Shown piece after piece: positions 1-7,226 of a stretch of 10,239 nt of DNA (its first letter is position 1; each line of letters begins with the position of its first letter). The DNA is from Chitinophagaceae bacterium (GTDB lineage: Bacteria; Bacteroidota; Bacteroidia; Chitinophagales; Chitinophagaceae), in assembly GCA_947442905.1 (NCBI GenBank), contig CANEWV010000030.1, forward strand, positions 1-10,239, given 5' to 3'. The notes beneath the pieces are model-generated. The model did not search any database. It saw nothing but the letters and a program-made list of their open reading frames with translations, and was not told the origin of the DNA. Position numbers and translations under genes: made by a program.

Positions 1-2197
1 ACAAGTTTTTCGCTTGGTTATTATAAACATCAACAGATAGAGTGATACGATCTTTTAAAATGCTTAAATCCATACCAAGGTTTCTGCTCTCGTTGGACTC
101 CCATTGAAGCGCTTCATTTACTAAACCAGCAGAGTAATACGCATTGATTGCTTGATTGTTGATGCCGTAGTATAAGCCACCATCGTTTCTGAAAGTTGTT
201 AAAAATAAATAGTCGTTGATTCGGTTGTTACCAACATTACCATATCCTGCTCTAAATTTAAGATCAGAAATAAACGAATTATCTTTTAAGAAGTTTTCAT
301 TTTTAGCTCTCCATGCAATAGATCCTGAAGGAAAAACACCCCACTGCTTACCTGGCGCAAATTTTGAAGCACCGTCAGCTCTTGCATTAAGTGTTACGTA
401 GTATTTATTTTGATACGCATAATTGATTCTACTAAAGAACGACATATTGGTATATCTCGTTTTATTTACACGAGGATAACCCGTAAATGAAAGTCCACTT
501 CCTAAATTTCCAAATGCATTATCTGGTGTCGTGAAATTTGCAAATCCTCTAACCAGTTGCGTATATGATTCTGTTCTAAAATCGTATGTTTCCTGTCCAA
601 CTAAAAAGTCAAAATCATGCTTGCCTTTGTACTTATTAACTGAATACGTTAATACGTTAGAATTTGTAATTGTTTTACGAATGGCTGTATCAAGCTGTGC
701 AATTGGTTTTCTAGAACCTGATATCATCGAATATGGCGTAATAGAATCACTGAACTGACGATCCACTAATTTAAATTGATCAACACCAACGGTAGATTTG
801 AAAGTTAAATTCTTAGCAATATTGTAAGTTACGCTTAAGGCAATATTTCCAACTGTTGTTGACTTTCTTCTATACTCAGCATCCGCTAGTGTAATAGGAT
901 TGATAAGGTTAAGGCCATTACCAACGTTAGGATCTGCTAAAGGATCTGGATCGTCTAAATCTTGGTTACTAGATAAGAAAGGTCTATACTTAACAGCGTT
1001 ACGAAGTCTTGAAAAAGAAGATCCTTGATCAGATGATACACCTGCGCCATTTACTTCGGTTTGCGTATAACGCGTTGTTAAAGCGGCTTTTAATTTATTA
1101 CTGAACTTATAATCAGCACTAAAATTTAATAAGTCTCTTTTATAAGTAGAATTTAAAATAACAGCCTTATCATCGTTTCGGGTATACCCAAAATTGTAGG
1201 TTAAATTTTTAACGCCACCTGATGCAGTAATGTTATGCGTTTGTGCTACACCCGTGCGGCCCATTACTTCGTCTTGCCAATCAACAACATTTACATTGTT
1301 ATAATTTTTTAAAGTATCCCAAGTGGTACCAAAATTTCTAACAAAAGTAGCACTGTCTGTACTTGATCCTCTAGATCTTTCTGACTGATACATAACATAA
1401 TCAGCAGGCGATAAAACACCTAATTTTTTAGCGAGCAACTTAACGCCAACAAAGCCATTATAGCTTACTTGTAATTTTCCAGGCTTACCTCTTTTTGTAG
1501 TGATTACAATAACGCCATTCGCACCACGTGCACCATAAATAGCGGTTGCAGCAGCGTCTTTTAATACGTCAATGGTTTGAATATTTTGAGGCGCAATGGC
1601 AGATAATCCATTTTCAACCTGAACACCATCCACAATATATAATGGAGAGTTGTCACCAGTAATAGACATACCGCCTCTTACCCTCACTCTAACATCTGCA
1701 TCTGGAGAACCTTCGGCAGTTGAAGCAGTTACCCCTGCCAGACGGCCATTTAACGCCTCAGCAGCAGAGTTAACCGGAATATCTTTTAAATCTTTTGCAC
1801 TCACACTAGCAATAGATGCTAATACGTTTTTGCGTTTTACCGTTTGGTACCCAATCACCACCACTTCTTCAGTTTCTGAAGCAGTAGAATTGAGTGAAAC
1901 ATTGATGGTAGATTTATTGTTAACAGCAACTGTTTGATCGGAATAACCCACATAAGAAAAGGTTAAACTACTTTTGCCATCTTGCAATACAATTTTGAAC
2001 TGGCCATTTTTATCGGTAACAGTACCTGCTTCTTTTCCGCCTTTAACCCTAACACTTACGCCTTCTAAAGGAAGGTCGTTAGAAGTAACTTTACCTTTTA
2101 CTTCAAGTTTACCGGTTTGGGCAATAGAAAGATTAGGATTTAAATTTAGTACCCCTACCAATAATAATAGGTATAGGCATACACTTTTCATACGCAT
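1..2197 (-). CDS. SusC/RagA-type TonB-dependent outer-membrane receptor, partial (3' end beyond left edge)
   Basis: Outer-membrane, TonB-energised importer for oligosaccharides or similar nutrients; the family normally works with a SusD-like surface lipoprotein, whose gene would lie to the left, outside the window. About 732 codons are visible, against a usual 1000-1100, and the frame stays open to the edge. Domains in order: signal peptide (about 1-27, ending SIAQ), a carboxypeptidase-regulatory-like beta-sandwich (about 30-103), the TonB-box-like segment EEVVVIGY (110-117), then the plug with RVRVRGG (170-176), PLYIVDG (185-191) and KDAAATAIYGARGANGV (213-229), all SusC hallmarks. The rest is beta-barrel. 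There is no STN domain between signal peptide and sandwich, so coupling to a FecR/ECF-sigma pair is not suggested. The start at 2197 is an ATG; a second in-frame ATG lies at 2191 (ATGCGTATGAAA), and I prefer the first because it adds a positive charge to the signal peptide. Substrate cannot be read from the sequence. Confidence 0.95.
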   Translation of the reverse strand, partial: MRMKSVCLYLLLLVGVLNLNPNLSIAQTGKLEVKGKVTSNDLPLEGVSVRVKGGKEAGTVTDKNGQFKIVLQDGKSSLTFSYVGYSDQTVAVNNKSTINVSLNSTASETEEVVVIGYQTVKRKNVLASIASVSAKDLKDIPVNSAAEALNGRLAGVTASTAEGSPDADVRVRVRGGMSITGDNSPLYIVDGVQVENGLSAIAPQNIQTIDVLKDAAATAIYGARGANGVIVITTKRGKPGKLQVSYNGFVGVKLLAKKLGVLSPADYVMYQSERSRGSSTDSATFVRNFGTTWDTLKNYNNVNVVDWQDEVMGRTGVAQTHNITASGGVKNLTYNFGYTRNDDKAVILNSTYKRDLLNFSADYKFSNKLKAALTTRYTQTEVNGAGVSSDQGSSFSRLRNAVKYRPFLSSNQDLDDPDPLADPNVGNGLNLINPITLADAEYRRKSTTVGNIALSVTYNIAKNLTFKSTVGVDQFKLVDRQFSDSITPYSMISGSRKPIAQLDTAIRKTITNSNVLTYSVNKYKGKHDFDFLVGQETYDFRTESYTQLVRGFANFTTPDNAFGNLGSGLSFTGYPRVNKTRYTNMSFFSRINYAYQNKYYVTLNARADGASKFAPGKQWGVFPSGSIAWRAKNENFLKDNSFISDLKFRAGYGNVGNNRINDYLFLTTFRNDGGLYYGINNQAINAYYSAGLVNEALQWESNESRNLGMDLSILKDRITLSVDVYNNQAKNL

Positions 2198-2211
2198 ACG
2201 TAAATGATTTA

Positions 2212-2303
2212 GCAATCGTTAAATTATTAAAAATCGTAGCCCAATGCTACACCCATCTAGACAATCTTTACGCCAAAAACGATTATTTTTCTACGCAATC
2301 GTT
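2212..2303 (-). repeat. Direct repeat pair AACGATTGC in the SusC leader (candidate regulator half-sites)
   Basis: The nonamer AACGATTGC (plus-strand GCAATCGTT) is exact at 2212-2220 and 2295-2303, spaced 83 bp apart. The distal copy also forms an inverted pair with ACGATT at plus 2279-2284 (ACGATT, 12 bp, AATCGT). The hexamer core around ATCG resembles half-sites of LacI-type regulators only loosely. Function is inferred; a coincidence of short AT-rich words is possible. Confidence 0.35.
2236..2250 (-). other. Small perfect hairpin in the SusC leader
   Basis: On the minus strand GTAGC, loop ATTGG, GCTAC gives a perfect 5-bp stem with a 5-nt loop, extendable by one G-U pair, followed directly by GATTTTTAATAATTT. 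It lies 39-53 nt upstream of the SusC start. It could be a weak intrinsic terminator or attenuator for read-through from the DUF1080 gene, or a 5'-UTR stem protecting the susC message. The short stem makes strong termination unlikely. Confidence 0.3.
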
Positions 2304-2331
2304 CCCGGTAAAAAATGGGCGTAAGGGGCAA

Positions 2332-4455
2332 TTATAGGGGCAGTATCCTGATATTTCTAAAACGAACCACATCTCCATGGCCTAAAAAGCCAATATGACC
2401 TGAAGTTCGCTTTAATCCAGGATGCTCGTTATGATCCATTGTTCCGTTTATTGAAGCTTCTTTAATATCAGCATCTGTAATCGTTTCGCCATTTAAGATC
2501 ACTTTTACACGGGTTCCCTTTACCACAACGACTTCCTCATTCCACTCGCCGGTAGGCCTTAGAAAGCCCCTTCTAGCCGGCACAACGCCATATATAGAGC
2601 CGTGGTACTGGTAAGGCTTCAAGTTCTTATAGATGTCCGCATCATTATCGAGTATTTGCAGCTCCATTCCTACGTAAGCGGCATCGCCAGTTAGTGGCGC
2701 TCGAATACCAAGCCCATTATTTGCACCAGGGGTTAATTGGAACTCAAAACGGTATTCAAAATCGGAATACTCGTCTTTGGTATATAAATTTCCGCCGCCT
2801 GCGCTTTTTGGATTCACCATAATGGACCCGTCTTGCAAAAGATAGCCGGCTTTATTGCCCACCCAGTTGTCTAAATGGGTCCCGTCAAATAATTGCTTAA
2901 ACCCTTGTTGCTTTTCCAAATCTGAAAGTTTGGTTGGCTCATTACTAGGAAGCTCTCTAATATAAATGTTGCGGTAAGCAACATAAGTGCCATGTGCTTG
3001 TAATTCAATTTGCTCTTTTACAAAAATGGGGAGTGTGCGGTCCCAATAATTTTCTAGCACCACTTTATCTGTTACAAGCACACCATTTAAATAAACCGTT
3101 ACCTGCGCTCCGCGCATGATGATGTGAAAAGTGTTCCAGCTACCAATTTTATTATCTGCTACCACTTTTGGATGGCGCTCATTTTTTTGATTGTTGTACA
3201 GTCCACCAGAACCCACCTGCGCGCCTACTTCACGTCTACTGGTATCCCAAATTTGTACTTGTGGTGTGCCGCGTAAATAAATACCCGCGTCTCCTTTTTC
3301 GGTGATTTTCCAATCTACAAAAAGTTCAAAATCGCCAAACTGTTTTTGCGTACATAAATTATCGCCATGTCCTGTAAAAACAAGAAGACCATCTTTTACC
3401 ACCCAGTCAGACTTTATTTTTTCATCTGCTTTTGATTGCGCATCAATCAGTTGTTGTGCGGTCATTTTTGAGCGGGCAATAGGATTGGCAACAAGGCCTT
3501 TCCATCCGGTTAAATCTGCTCCGTTAAATAAATTTTCGAAACCATAATCATATGGCATGGCCTTAATATGATAAGCCAATTTACCAGCTACAATAGCACT
3601 ATCCTCCCCTCTTAATAAAGCAAGTGCTTTTTGTACAACAGGTCTTATCATCGGACCTTTAAAATCTGGATTGACAAGTGCTAATTTAGCCACTACAAGG
3701 GCCGCATCAGATTGTAGCCCTGGCGTTTCTAAATATTTAGCGGCAAACATGAGCGCGCCTAGTTTATTTACTTTGCCAGCCTCTATAATGATTCCTTTTT
3801 GAGCCGTTGGGCTTTTTGCCGTTTCCATTTGATCTTGCAAATCCAACAACCTCTGTACTGGATTTACTGCCTTGGCTGGCGTTAATGCAACTGCCTGCAT
3901 TGCGGGCAACGCAGTGTTTGAATGCTTAATAGCTGCTTCTATGGCAAGCTTGCTAGCTGGTGAAGCTTTTGAAAGTGCAGCTTCTAGTGCAGCGAGTGAT
4001 TTTTTTGTATGAAGTGTAGCAAGTGACATAGCCGCTACACCAGCAAATGTTGGAACCTCAATATAACTGGCAATTGTTTTAACGGCTTTATCAGATCCTA
4101 CATAACCAAGTCTTTCAATTAAATAAGAACGCACTAAAATATTTTTTTCTTGTACATCTTTAAGTAGATCCAAGGCGTTGATTAAAACACTTGCCGCTTT
4201 ATTGGCTAAGTCTTTATTAGTAGCTGCCGCATGTAAATAGGCATCTAGCTCATACATCGCTTTTACATGTGGTGCATTAGCGCCAGCTTCTGTACTATTA
4301 AATACATTAAAAAACGGTGTCCAATCTGCTTTTTGCCAAGCCTTCATTTTTGCAACGGTCACCTCTACAGTTGCAGTATTACCTTGCGCAAATGAATTAC
4401 TACTGCTAACTAAAAAAAAGGCTGCTATAATAAAAGCTAAAAATATTTTTTTCAT
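2332..4455 (-). CDS. Secreted helical-repeat protein with two tandem DUF1080 (3-keto-disaccharide hydrolase) domains
   Basis: Seen: 707 residues with a Sec signal peptide (1-23, SNSFAQ cleavage, no lipobox), an Ala-rich alpha-helical HEAT/armadillo-like region (about 60-300), then two DUF1080 (PF06439) modules. Module 1 (about 306-500) opens GFENLFNGADLTGW and contains DAGIYLRG and GSWNTFHI. Module 2 (about 518-706) opens GFKQLFDGTHLDNW and contains GLGIRAP, YQYHGSIYGV, GEWNEE and HIGFLGHG. DUF1080 proteins are concanavalin-like beta-sandwich folds; family members are known to cleave 3-keto-glycosides made by a partner Gfo/Idh/MocA dehydrogenase. Such a dehydrogenase gene lies 29 bp upstream on the same strand, supporting that role in the periplasm. 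The helical region may be a scaffold or partner-binding arm. Which module is catalytic is not known; module 1 carries an insertion-like stretch (322-348) and module 2 is closer to the typical stand-alone form. Start ATG at 4455 directly precedes a Lys-rich signal peptide. Confidence 0.9.
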   Translation of the reverse strand: MKKIFLAFIIAAFFLVSSSNSFAQGNTATVEVTVAKMKAWQKADWTPFFNVFNSTEAGANAPHVKAMYELDAYLHAAATNKDLANKAASVLINALDLLKDVQEKNILVRSYLIERLGYVGSDKAVKTIASYIEVPTFAGVAAMSLATLHTKKSLAALEAALSKASPASKLAIEAAIKHSNTALPAMQAVALTPAKAVNPVQRLLDLQDQMETAKSPTAQKGIIIEAGKVNKLGALMFAAKYLETPGLQSDAALVVAKLALVNPDFKGPMIRPVVQKALALLRGEDSAIVAGKLAYHIKAMPYDYGFENLFNGADLTGWKGLVANPIARSKMTAQQLIDAQSKADEKIKSDWVVKDGLLVFTGHGDNLCTQKQFGDFELFVDWKITEKGDAGIYLRGTPQVQIWDTSRREVGAQVGSGGLYNNQKNERHPKVVADNKIGSWNTFHIIMRGAQVTVYLNGVLVTDKVVLENYWDRTLPIFVKEQIELQAHGTYVAYRNIYIRELPSNEPTKLSDLEKQQGFKQLFDGTHLDNWVGNKAGYLLQDGSIMVNPKSAGGGNLYTKDEYSDFEYRFEFQLTPGANNGLGIRAPLTGDAAYVGMELQILDNDADIYKNLKPYQYHGSIYGVVPARRGFLRPTGEWNEEVVVVKGTRVKVILNGETITDADIKEASINGTMDHNEHPGLKRTSGHIGFLGHGDVVRFRNIRILPL

Positions 4456-4484
4456 GGTGGTTGATTTGTCGAAAATTAAAAATA

Positions 4485-5747
4485 CTAGATGCCGTAGGGT
4501 GCACGCATAGGTGGATTGATCATTTTATTGGCTTCGTCATCACCAATAAACACCTGCGCCTCAGGATCAAAATTTAATGTGCGCCCTAACTGCAACGCAA
4601 TTTTACCGAGGTTAATAATGGTGCAAGACCTATGCCCATTGGACTCATTAAGTGCAAATGGGGTTCTATATTTTACAGATTCTAAAAAGTCAGTTACTTG
4701 TGGAACAGGATCTGGAAGTAACGCTAACTTTTCTTTTAAATTAGGTATGGTTGATTTGAAACCAGCAAACAATTTACCTTCTGGACCTTCAATGTAAGCT
4801 ACCGATTCATCTTTGGCTTCACCATCTAAAATAATTTTACAACCATCGGCATAGGTGTAAATAATTTTTCGGAATGTGCCGCAAGCATCTGGGTGTTGCT
4901 GATCTGCATCTACTTCTACTTTTACTGGACTGGTATGATCCTTGCCTAAAAAATATTGAATAGGGTCTAAATAATGCTGACCCATATCTCCAAGTCCACC
5001 ACCATCATAATCCCAATAACCTCTAAATGTTCCATGCACGCGGTGTGCGTTATAAGGCTTGTATGGAGCAGGGCCTAGCCATCTGTCATAATCTAATGTT
5101 TGGGGAACAGGCTGCGCTTCAAGTCCTGTTTTTCCTACCCAATAAAACTTCCAGTCAAAGCCTGTGTGCTTGCTAACCGTTACTGTTAATGGCCAACCGA
5201 GCATGCCAGATTCTACAAGTTTTTTTATGGGCTTCACGGTTGTTTTCATACCGTAAAACTCATCTTGAAATCTGAACCATGTATTTAAACGAAACATTCT
5301 ACCATATTGCTTTACTGCCTCTACAACCCGCTTACCTTCACCAATGGTTCTGGTCATTGGCTTTTCACACCAAATATCTTTTCCAGCTTTTGCTGCCTCA
5401 ATAGACATAATGCCATGCCAGTGCGGCGGTGTTGCAATGTGTACGATATCTACTTCAGGCATTGCAATGAGTTCATGATAATCTAGCATTGTTTTTACAC
5501 CACTGCCTACCATTTTAGCGGCAGCTGCTAAATGCGTTTGATCTACATCACATAATGCAACCACTCGGGTACCCGCAAGGCCTATATGACCTCTACCCAT
5601 TCCGCCAAGGCCAATAATGCCTTTGGTTAATTGATCACTAGGGGCTATAAACCCTCTACCTAAAACTTGTCTCGGAATAATTGTTACCCCTGCAGCTATA
5701 GCAGCGGTACTGCGTAAAAATTTACGTCTTGAATTGGATTGTGACAT
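4485..5747 (-). CDS. Tat-exported Gfo/Idh/MocA-family NAD(P)-dependent oxidoreductase
   Basis: A 420-residue sugar oxidoreductase, probably periplasmic. Numbered from the chosen ATG (5747): Tat signal SRRKFLRS (6-13) with hydrophobic stretch AAIAAGV; Rossmann nucleotide-binding motif GLGGMG (46-51); acidic cofactor end CDVD (66-69); catalytic-lysine motif CEKPMT (127-132, Lys129); and the family's D-x3-H pair in LGDMGQHYLD (Asp254, His258). The pattern WLGPAPYKPYN (223-233) is typical of the Tat-exported Bacteroidota/Planctomycetota subgroup. The frame extends to a TTG codon at 5789, but the ATG at 5747 puts the twin-arginine motif at the N-terminus and is preferred. It is followed 29 bp later by the tandem-DUF1080 gene, so the pair probably forms an operon: this enzyme would oxidise the C3 hydroxyl of a glycoside and DUF1080 would cleave the 3-keto product. 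The specific reaction is inferred from family and neighbour; other members act on inositols, amino sugars or as GH109-like glycosidases. Confidence 0.92.
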   Translation of the reverse strand: MSQSNSRRKFLRSTAAIAAGVTIIPRQVLGRGFIAPSDQLTKGIIGLGGMGRGHIGLAGTRVVALCDVDQTHLAAAAKMVGSGVKTMLDYHELIAMPEVDIVHIATPPHWHGIMSIEAAKAGKDIWCEKPMTRTIGEGKRVVEAVKQYGRMFRLNTWFRFQDEFYGMKTTVKPIKKLVESGMLGWPLTVTVSKHTGFDWKFYWVGKTGLEAQPVPQTLDYDRWLGPAPYKPYNAHRVHGTFRGYWDYDGGGLGDMGQHYLDPIQYFLGKDHTSPVKVEVDADQQHPDACGTFRKIIYTYADGCKIILDGEAKDESVAYIEGPEGKLFAGFKSTIPNLKEKLALLPDPVPQVTDFLESVKYRTPFALNESNGHRSCTIINLGKIALQLGRTLNFDPEAQVFIGDDEANKMINPPMRAPYGI

Positions 5748-5754
5748 GGCAAGT

Positions 5755-5774
5755 ATCTTAATGTACTTAAAGAT
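5755..5774. promoter_or_regulatory. 20-bp imperfect palindrome centred on GTAC, upstream of the oxidoreductase
   Basis: ATCTTAATGTACTTAAAGAT matches its own reverse complement at 16 of 20 positions (outer ATCTT/AAGAT and central GTAC are perfect). It ends 7 bp before the oxidoreductase ATG, in the divergent gap shared with the DUF1003 gene. On the minus strand it overlaps TATCTTTA (5775-5768), a 7/8 match to the Bacteroidota -7 box TAnnTTTG, but no clear -33 TTTG lies at the expected distance. It fits an operator for a dimeric regulator; a chance AT-rich dyad or short mRNA hairpin is the alternative. Confidence 0.35.
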
Positions 5775-5839
5775 ATAGAAGTCAGCCAATACTATAACAG
5801 CAGTTATTAGCTAATTTTACCCATAAATACGCCTGTATT

Positions 5840-6301
5840 ATGAAAAACGCAAACACGGTAAGCCTTCAGCAAATCAAGGATTCTCATATGCCCTACAGAA
5901 ACGCCAATATTAGACACAAAGAAAAACTTACTAAACTAGATAGATTAGCACTTTGGATCACCAAAAAAGTGGGGTCGATGGGTTTTTTTATGCTTGTTTT
6001 TGCATGGACCGCAATTTGGTTAAGCTGGAATACTTTAGCACCTGCTCATTTGAGATTTGATCCATTCCCTGCGTTTGTACTCTGGTTATTTATTTCAAAC
6101 ATGCTTCAAATATTTTTGATGCCGCTCATTATGGTTGGGCAAAATTTACAATCGAAGCATTCGGAAATTAGGGCAGAAGAAGATTACTTAATCAATAAAA
6201 AAGCAGAGCTAGAAATAGAAACGATTTTAGTGCATTTAGAAAATCAAAATAAATTGATCCTTCAAATTTTAGCAGATATAGAAAAGGAGCAGAAGCATTA
6301 A
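5840..6301 (+). CDS. DUF1003 family small membrane protein
   Basis: A 153-residue protein, the only plus-strand gene in the window. The DUF1003 (PF06210) signature is clear: KVGSMGFF (43-50) entering the first membrane helix (about 45-64), WNTLAPAHLRFDPFPAF (63-79), a second helix (about 76-98), then PLIMVGQN (95-102) and a charged helical, probably coiled-coil tail (about 104-151) containing EEDYLINKKAELEIE. Topology is two helices with a short loop; its biochemical function is unknown in the literature I can recall. The ATG at 5840 is preferred; an internal Met17 (5888) would still keep the whole domain. A TAATTTTA word at 5812-5819 is a near match to a -7 box but lacks a -33 partner. It stands divergent from the oxidoreductase and converges on the esterase with 1 nt between stop codons, so it probably has its own promoter and is not functionally part of the sugar operons. 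Confidence 0.9.
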   Translation: MKNANTVSLQQIKDSHMPYRNANIRHKEKLTKLDRLALWITKKVGSMGFFMLVFAWTAIWLSWNTLAPAHLRFDPFPAFVLWLFISNMLQIFLMPLIMVGQNLQSKHSEIRAEEDYLINKKAELEIETILVHLENQNKLILQILADIEKEQKH

Positions 6302-6302
6302 T

Positions 6303-7226
6303 TTACTTTCCTGCAATCATTTTATTGACTTGCATCCAAGCGGCAACCCTATCAAACCAACTATCGGGCGTAGTGGCATTTTGCAAGCCAAAACCATGAC
6401 CGCCATTTTGGTAAATGTGCATTTCTGTTTTTACGTTATTTTTTAAAAGGGCCTGGTAAAACCGAATGCTGTTTTCTACAGGAACCGATTTATCATCAGA
6501 AGCGTGCACTAAAAAAGTAGGCGGCGTTTGAGCAGTTACTTGAAGCTCCGATGAAAACAATTTAATTTTTGCAGCGGCCGCGTTTTTACCGAGTAAATTA
6601 TCTCTTGAGCCTTTATGGCAAATTGTGGAGTCCATGCTAATAACAGGGTATACTAAAATGCCAAAGTCAGGTCGTAAATTAGTGAGGCTCGTATTTTCGA
6701 TATAAGATTCAGAAAATTTTGTAATGCCTGTGCTCGCTAAATGACCCCCTGCCGAAAACCCAAGCACACCAAGCATATTAGGGTTAATATCAAAACTAGC
6801 TGCCCTATCTCTTACGAGTTTAATGGTTTGCTGCAAATCTTGAAGTGGTACCATTTCTTTATTTGTCATGCAACTATCAAAAGGTAAGCGGTACTTTACA
6901 ACAAAAACAGTAACACCTATTTTATTAAACGCCCCTGCTACTTCTGTTCCCTCATGCCCACTCGCAAGTCTTGCATAACCACCACCCGGACATACAATTA
7001 ATGCAGTTTTGTTGACGTCTTGCTTTGCTGGTTTAAAGACCGTAACCGAAGGGCTTGTGACGTTTGCAATAACCGTTTTGCCGGATGCATTTTTACTAAC
7101 CATTTCTTCTTTATTACACGGAAGTGCATTAGGTACAGGGCCTTCATAAATAGAAAACTCTTGCTGTGCCATAGTTAAAGAAGATGCTGACATAAAAAGG
7201 AGGATTAACAAATATTTGATACGCAT
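6303..7226 (-). CDS. Secreted alpha/beta-hydrolase (carbohydrate esterase-like), last gene of the esterase/transporter cluster
   Basis: A 307-residue serine hydrolase with a Sec signal peptide (1-20, LTMA/QQ). Visible fold landmarks: oxyanion loop CPGGGY (79-84), nucleophile elbow GFSAGGH (156-162, Ser158), acid loop HASDDKSVP (241-249, probably Asp245) and catalytic His277 in NGGHGFG. The full triad is present. The N-terminal segment (about 50-80, VTSPSVTVFKP then ALIVCPGGGY) and KYRLP (111-115) place it with the Bacteroidota/Planctomycetota hydrolases often annotated as acetyl-xylan esterase-like or polyhydroxybutyrate depolymerase-like. Likely role: periplasmic removal of acetyl or other acyl groups from glycan fragments; the exact ester is unknown. 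Its ATG overlaps the transporter's TAA by one base (TAATG), indicating translational coupling. It differs clearly in sequence from the other esterase at 8488-9411, so the two probably act on different linkages. No terminator is visible after its stop codon, which abuts the DUF1003 gene. Confidence 0.9.
   Translation of the reverse strand: MRIKYLLILLFMSASSLTMAQQEFSIYEGPVPNALPCNKEEMVSKNASGKTVIANVTSPSVTVFKPAKQDVNKTALIVCPGGGYARLASGHEGTEVAGAFNKIGVTVFVVKYRLPFDSCMTNKEMVPLQDLQQTIKLVRDRAASFDINPNMLGVLGFSAGGHLASTGITKFSESYIENTSLTNLRPDFGILVYPVISMDSTICHKGSRDNLLGKNAAAAKIKLFSSELQVTAQTPPTFLVHASDDKSVPVENSIRFYQALLKNNVKTEMHIYQNGGHGFGLQNATTPDSWFDRVAAWMQVNKMIAGK

Larger units (their letters stand above)
2198..2331 (-). 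promoter_or_regulatory. Leader/regulatory region upstream of the SusC-like gene
   Basis: These 134 bp separate the DUF1080 stop codon from the SusC start and are long for an intra-operon gap here (the others are 29 bp or less), so an extra promoter or control site is plausible. Read on the minus strand, the nonamer AACGATTGC occurs twice (2303-2295 and 2220-2212), and a small hairpin lies at 2250-2236. I found no convincing match to the Bacteroidota promoter consensus (TAnnTTTG with upstream TTTG), so the transcription start is not assigned. Confidence 0.35.

Noticed and set aside
1..2197. Possible frameshift or pseudogene status of the SusC-like gene, since no complete frame is visible
   Set aside because: Translation in the single frame from 2197 was checked at the 5' end, near 1700, near 1000 and at the left edge, and stays in phase with receptor-like sequence; it is incomplete only because of the window edge.
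1650..2207. Open frames on the plus strand opposite the SusC 5' half, and similar antisense frames at 3302-3547, 7929-8210 and 9746-9949
   Set aside because: They lie wholly inside well-supported minus-strand genes, show no recognisable domains and have low-complexity compositions expected of shadow frames.
2304..2325. CCCGG...GGGC near 2304-2320 as a terminator after the DUF1080 gene
   Set aside because: Only about three G-C pairs can form around an A/T loop and no T-run follows the stem on the minus strand.
4402..4455. Runs of A/T (T8 and A7) within the DUF1080 signal-peptide codons as a possible phase-variation tract
   Set aside because: They encode ordinary Lys and Phe codons of a signal peptide in an AT-rich genome, and are shorter than typical phase-variable tracts.
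5748..5789. N-terminal extension of the oxidoreductase to a TTG codon at 5789
   Set aside because: The added 14 residues would push the twin-arginine motif away from the N-terminus, the codon is TTG, and an ATG at 5747 gives a normal Tat signal. The extension also overlaps the palindrome.
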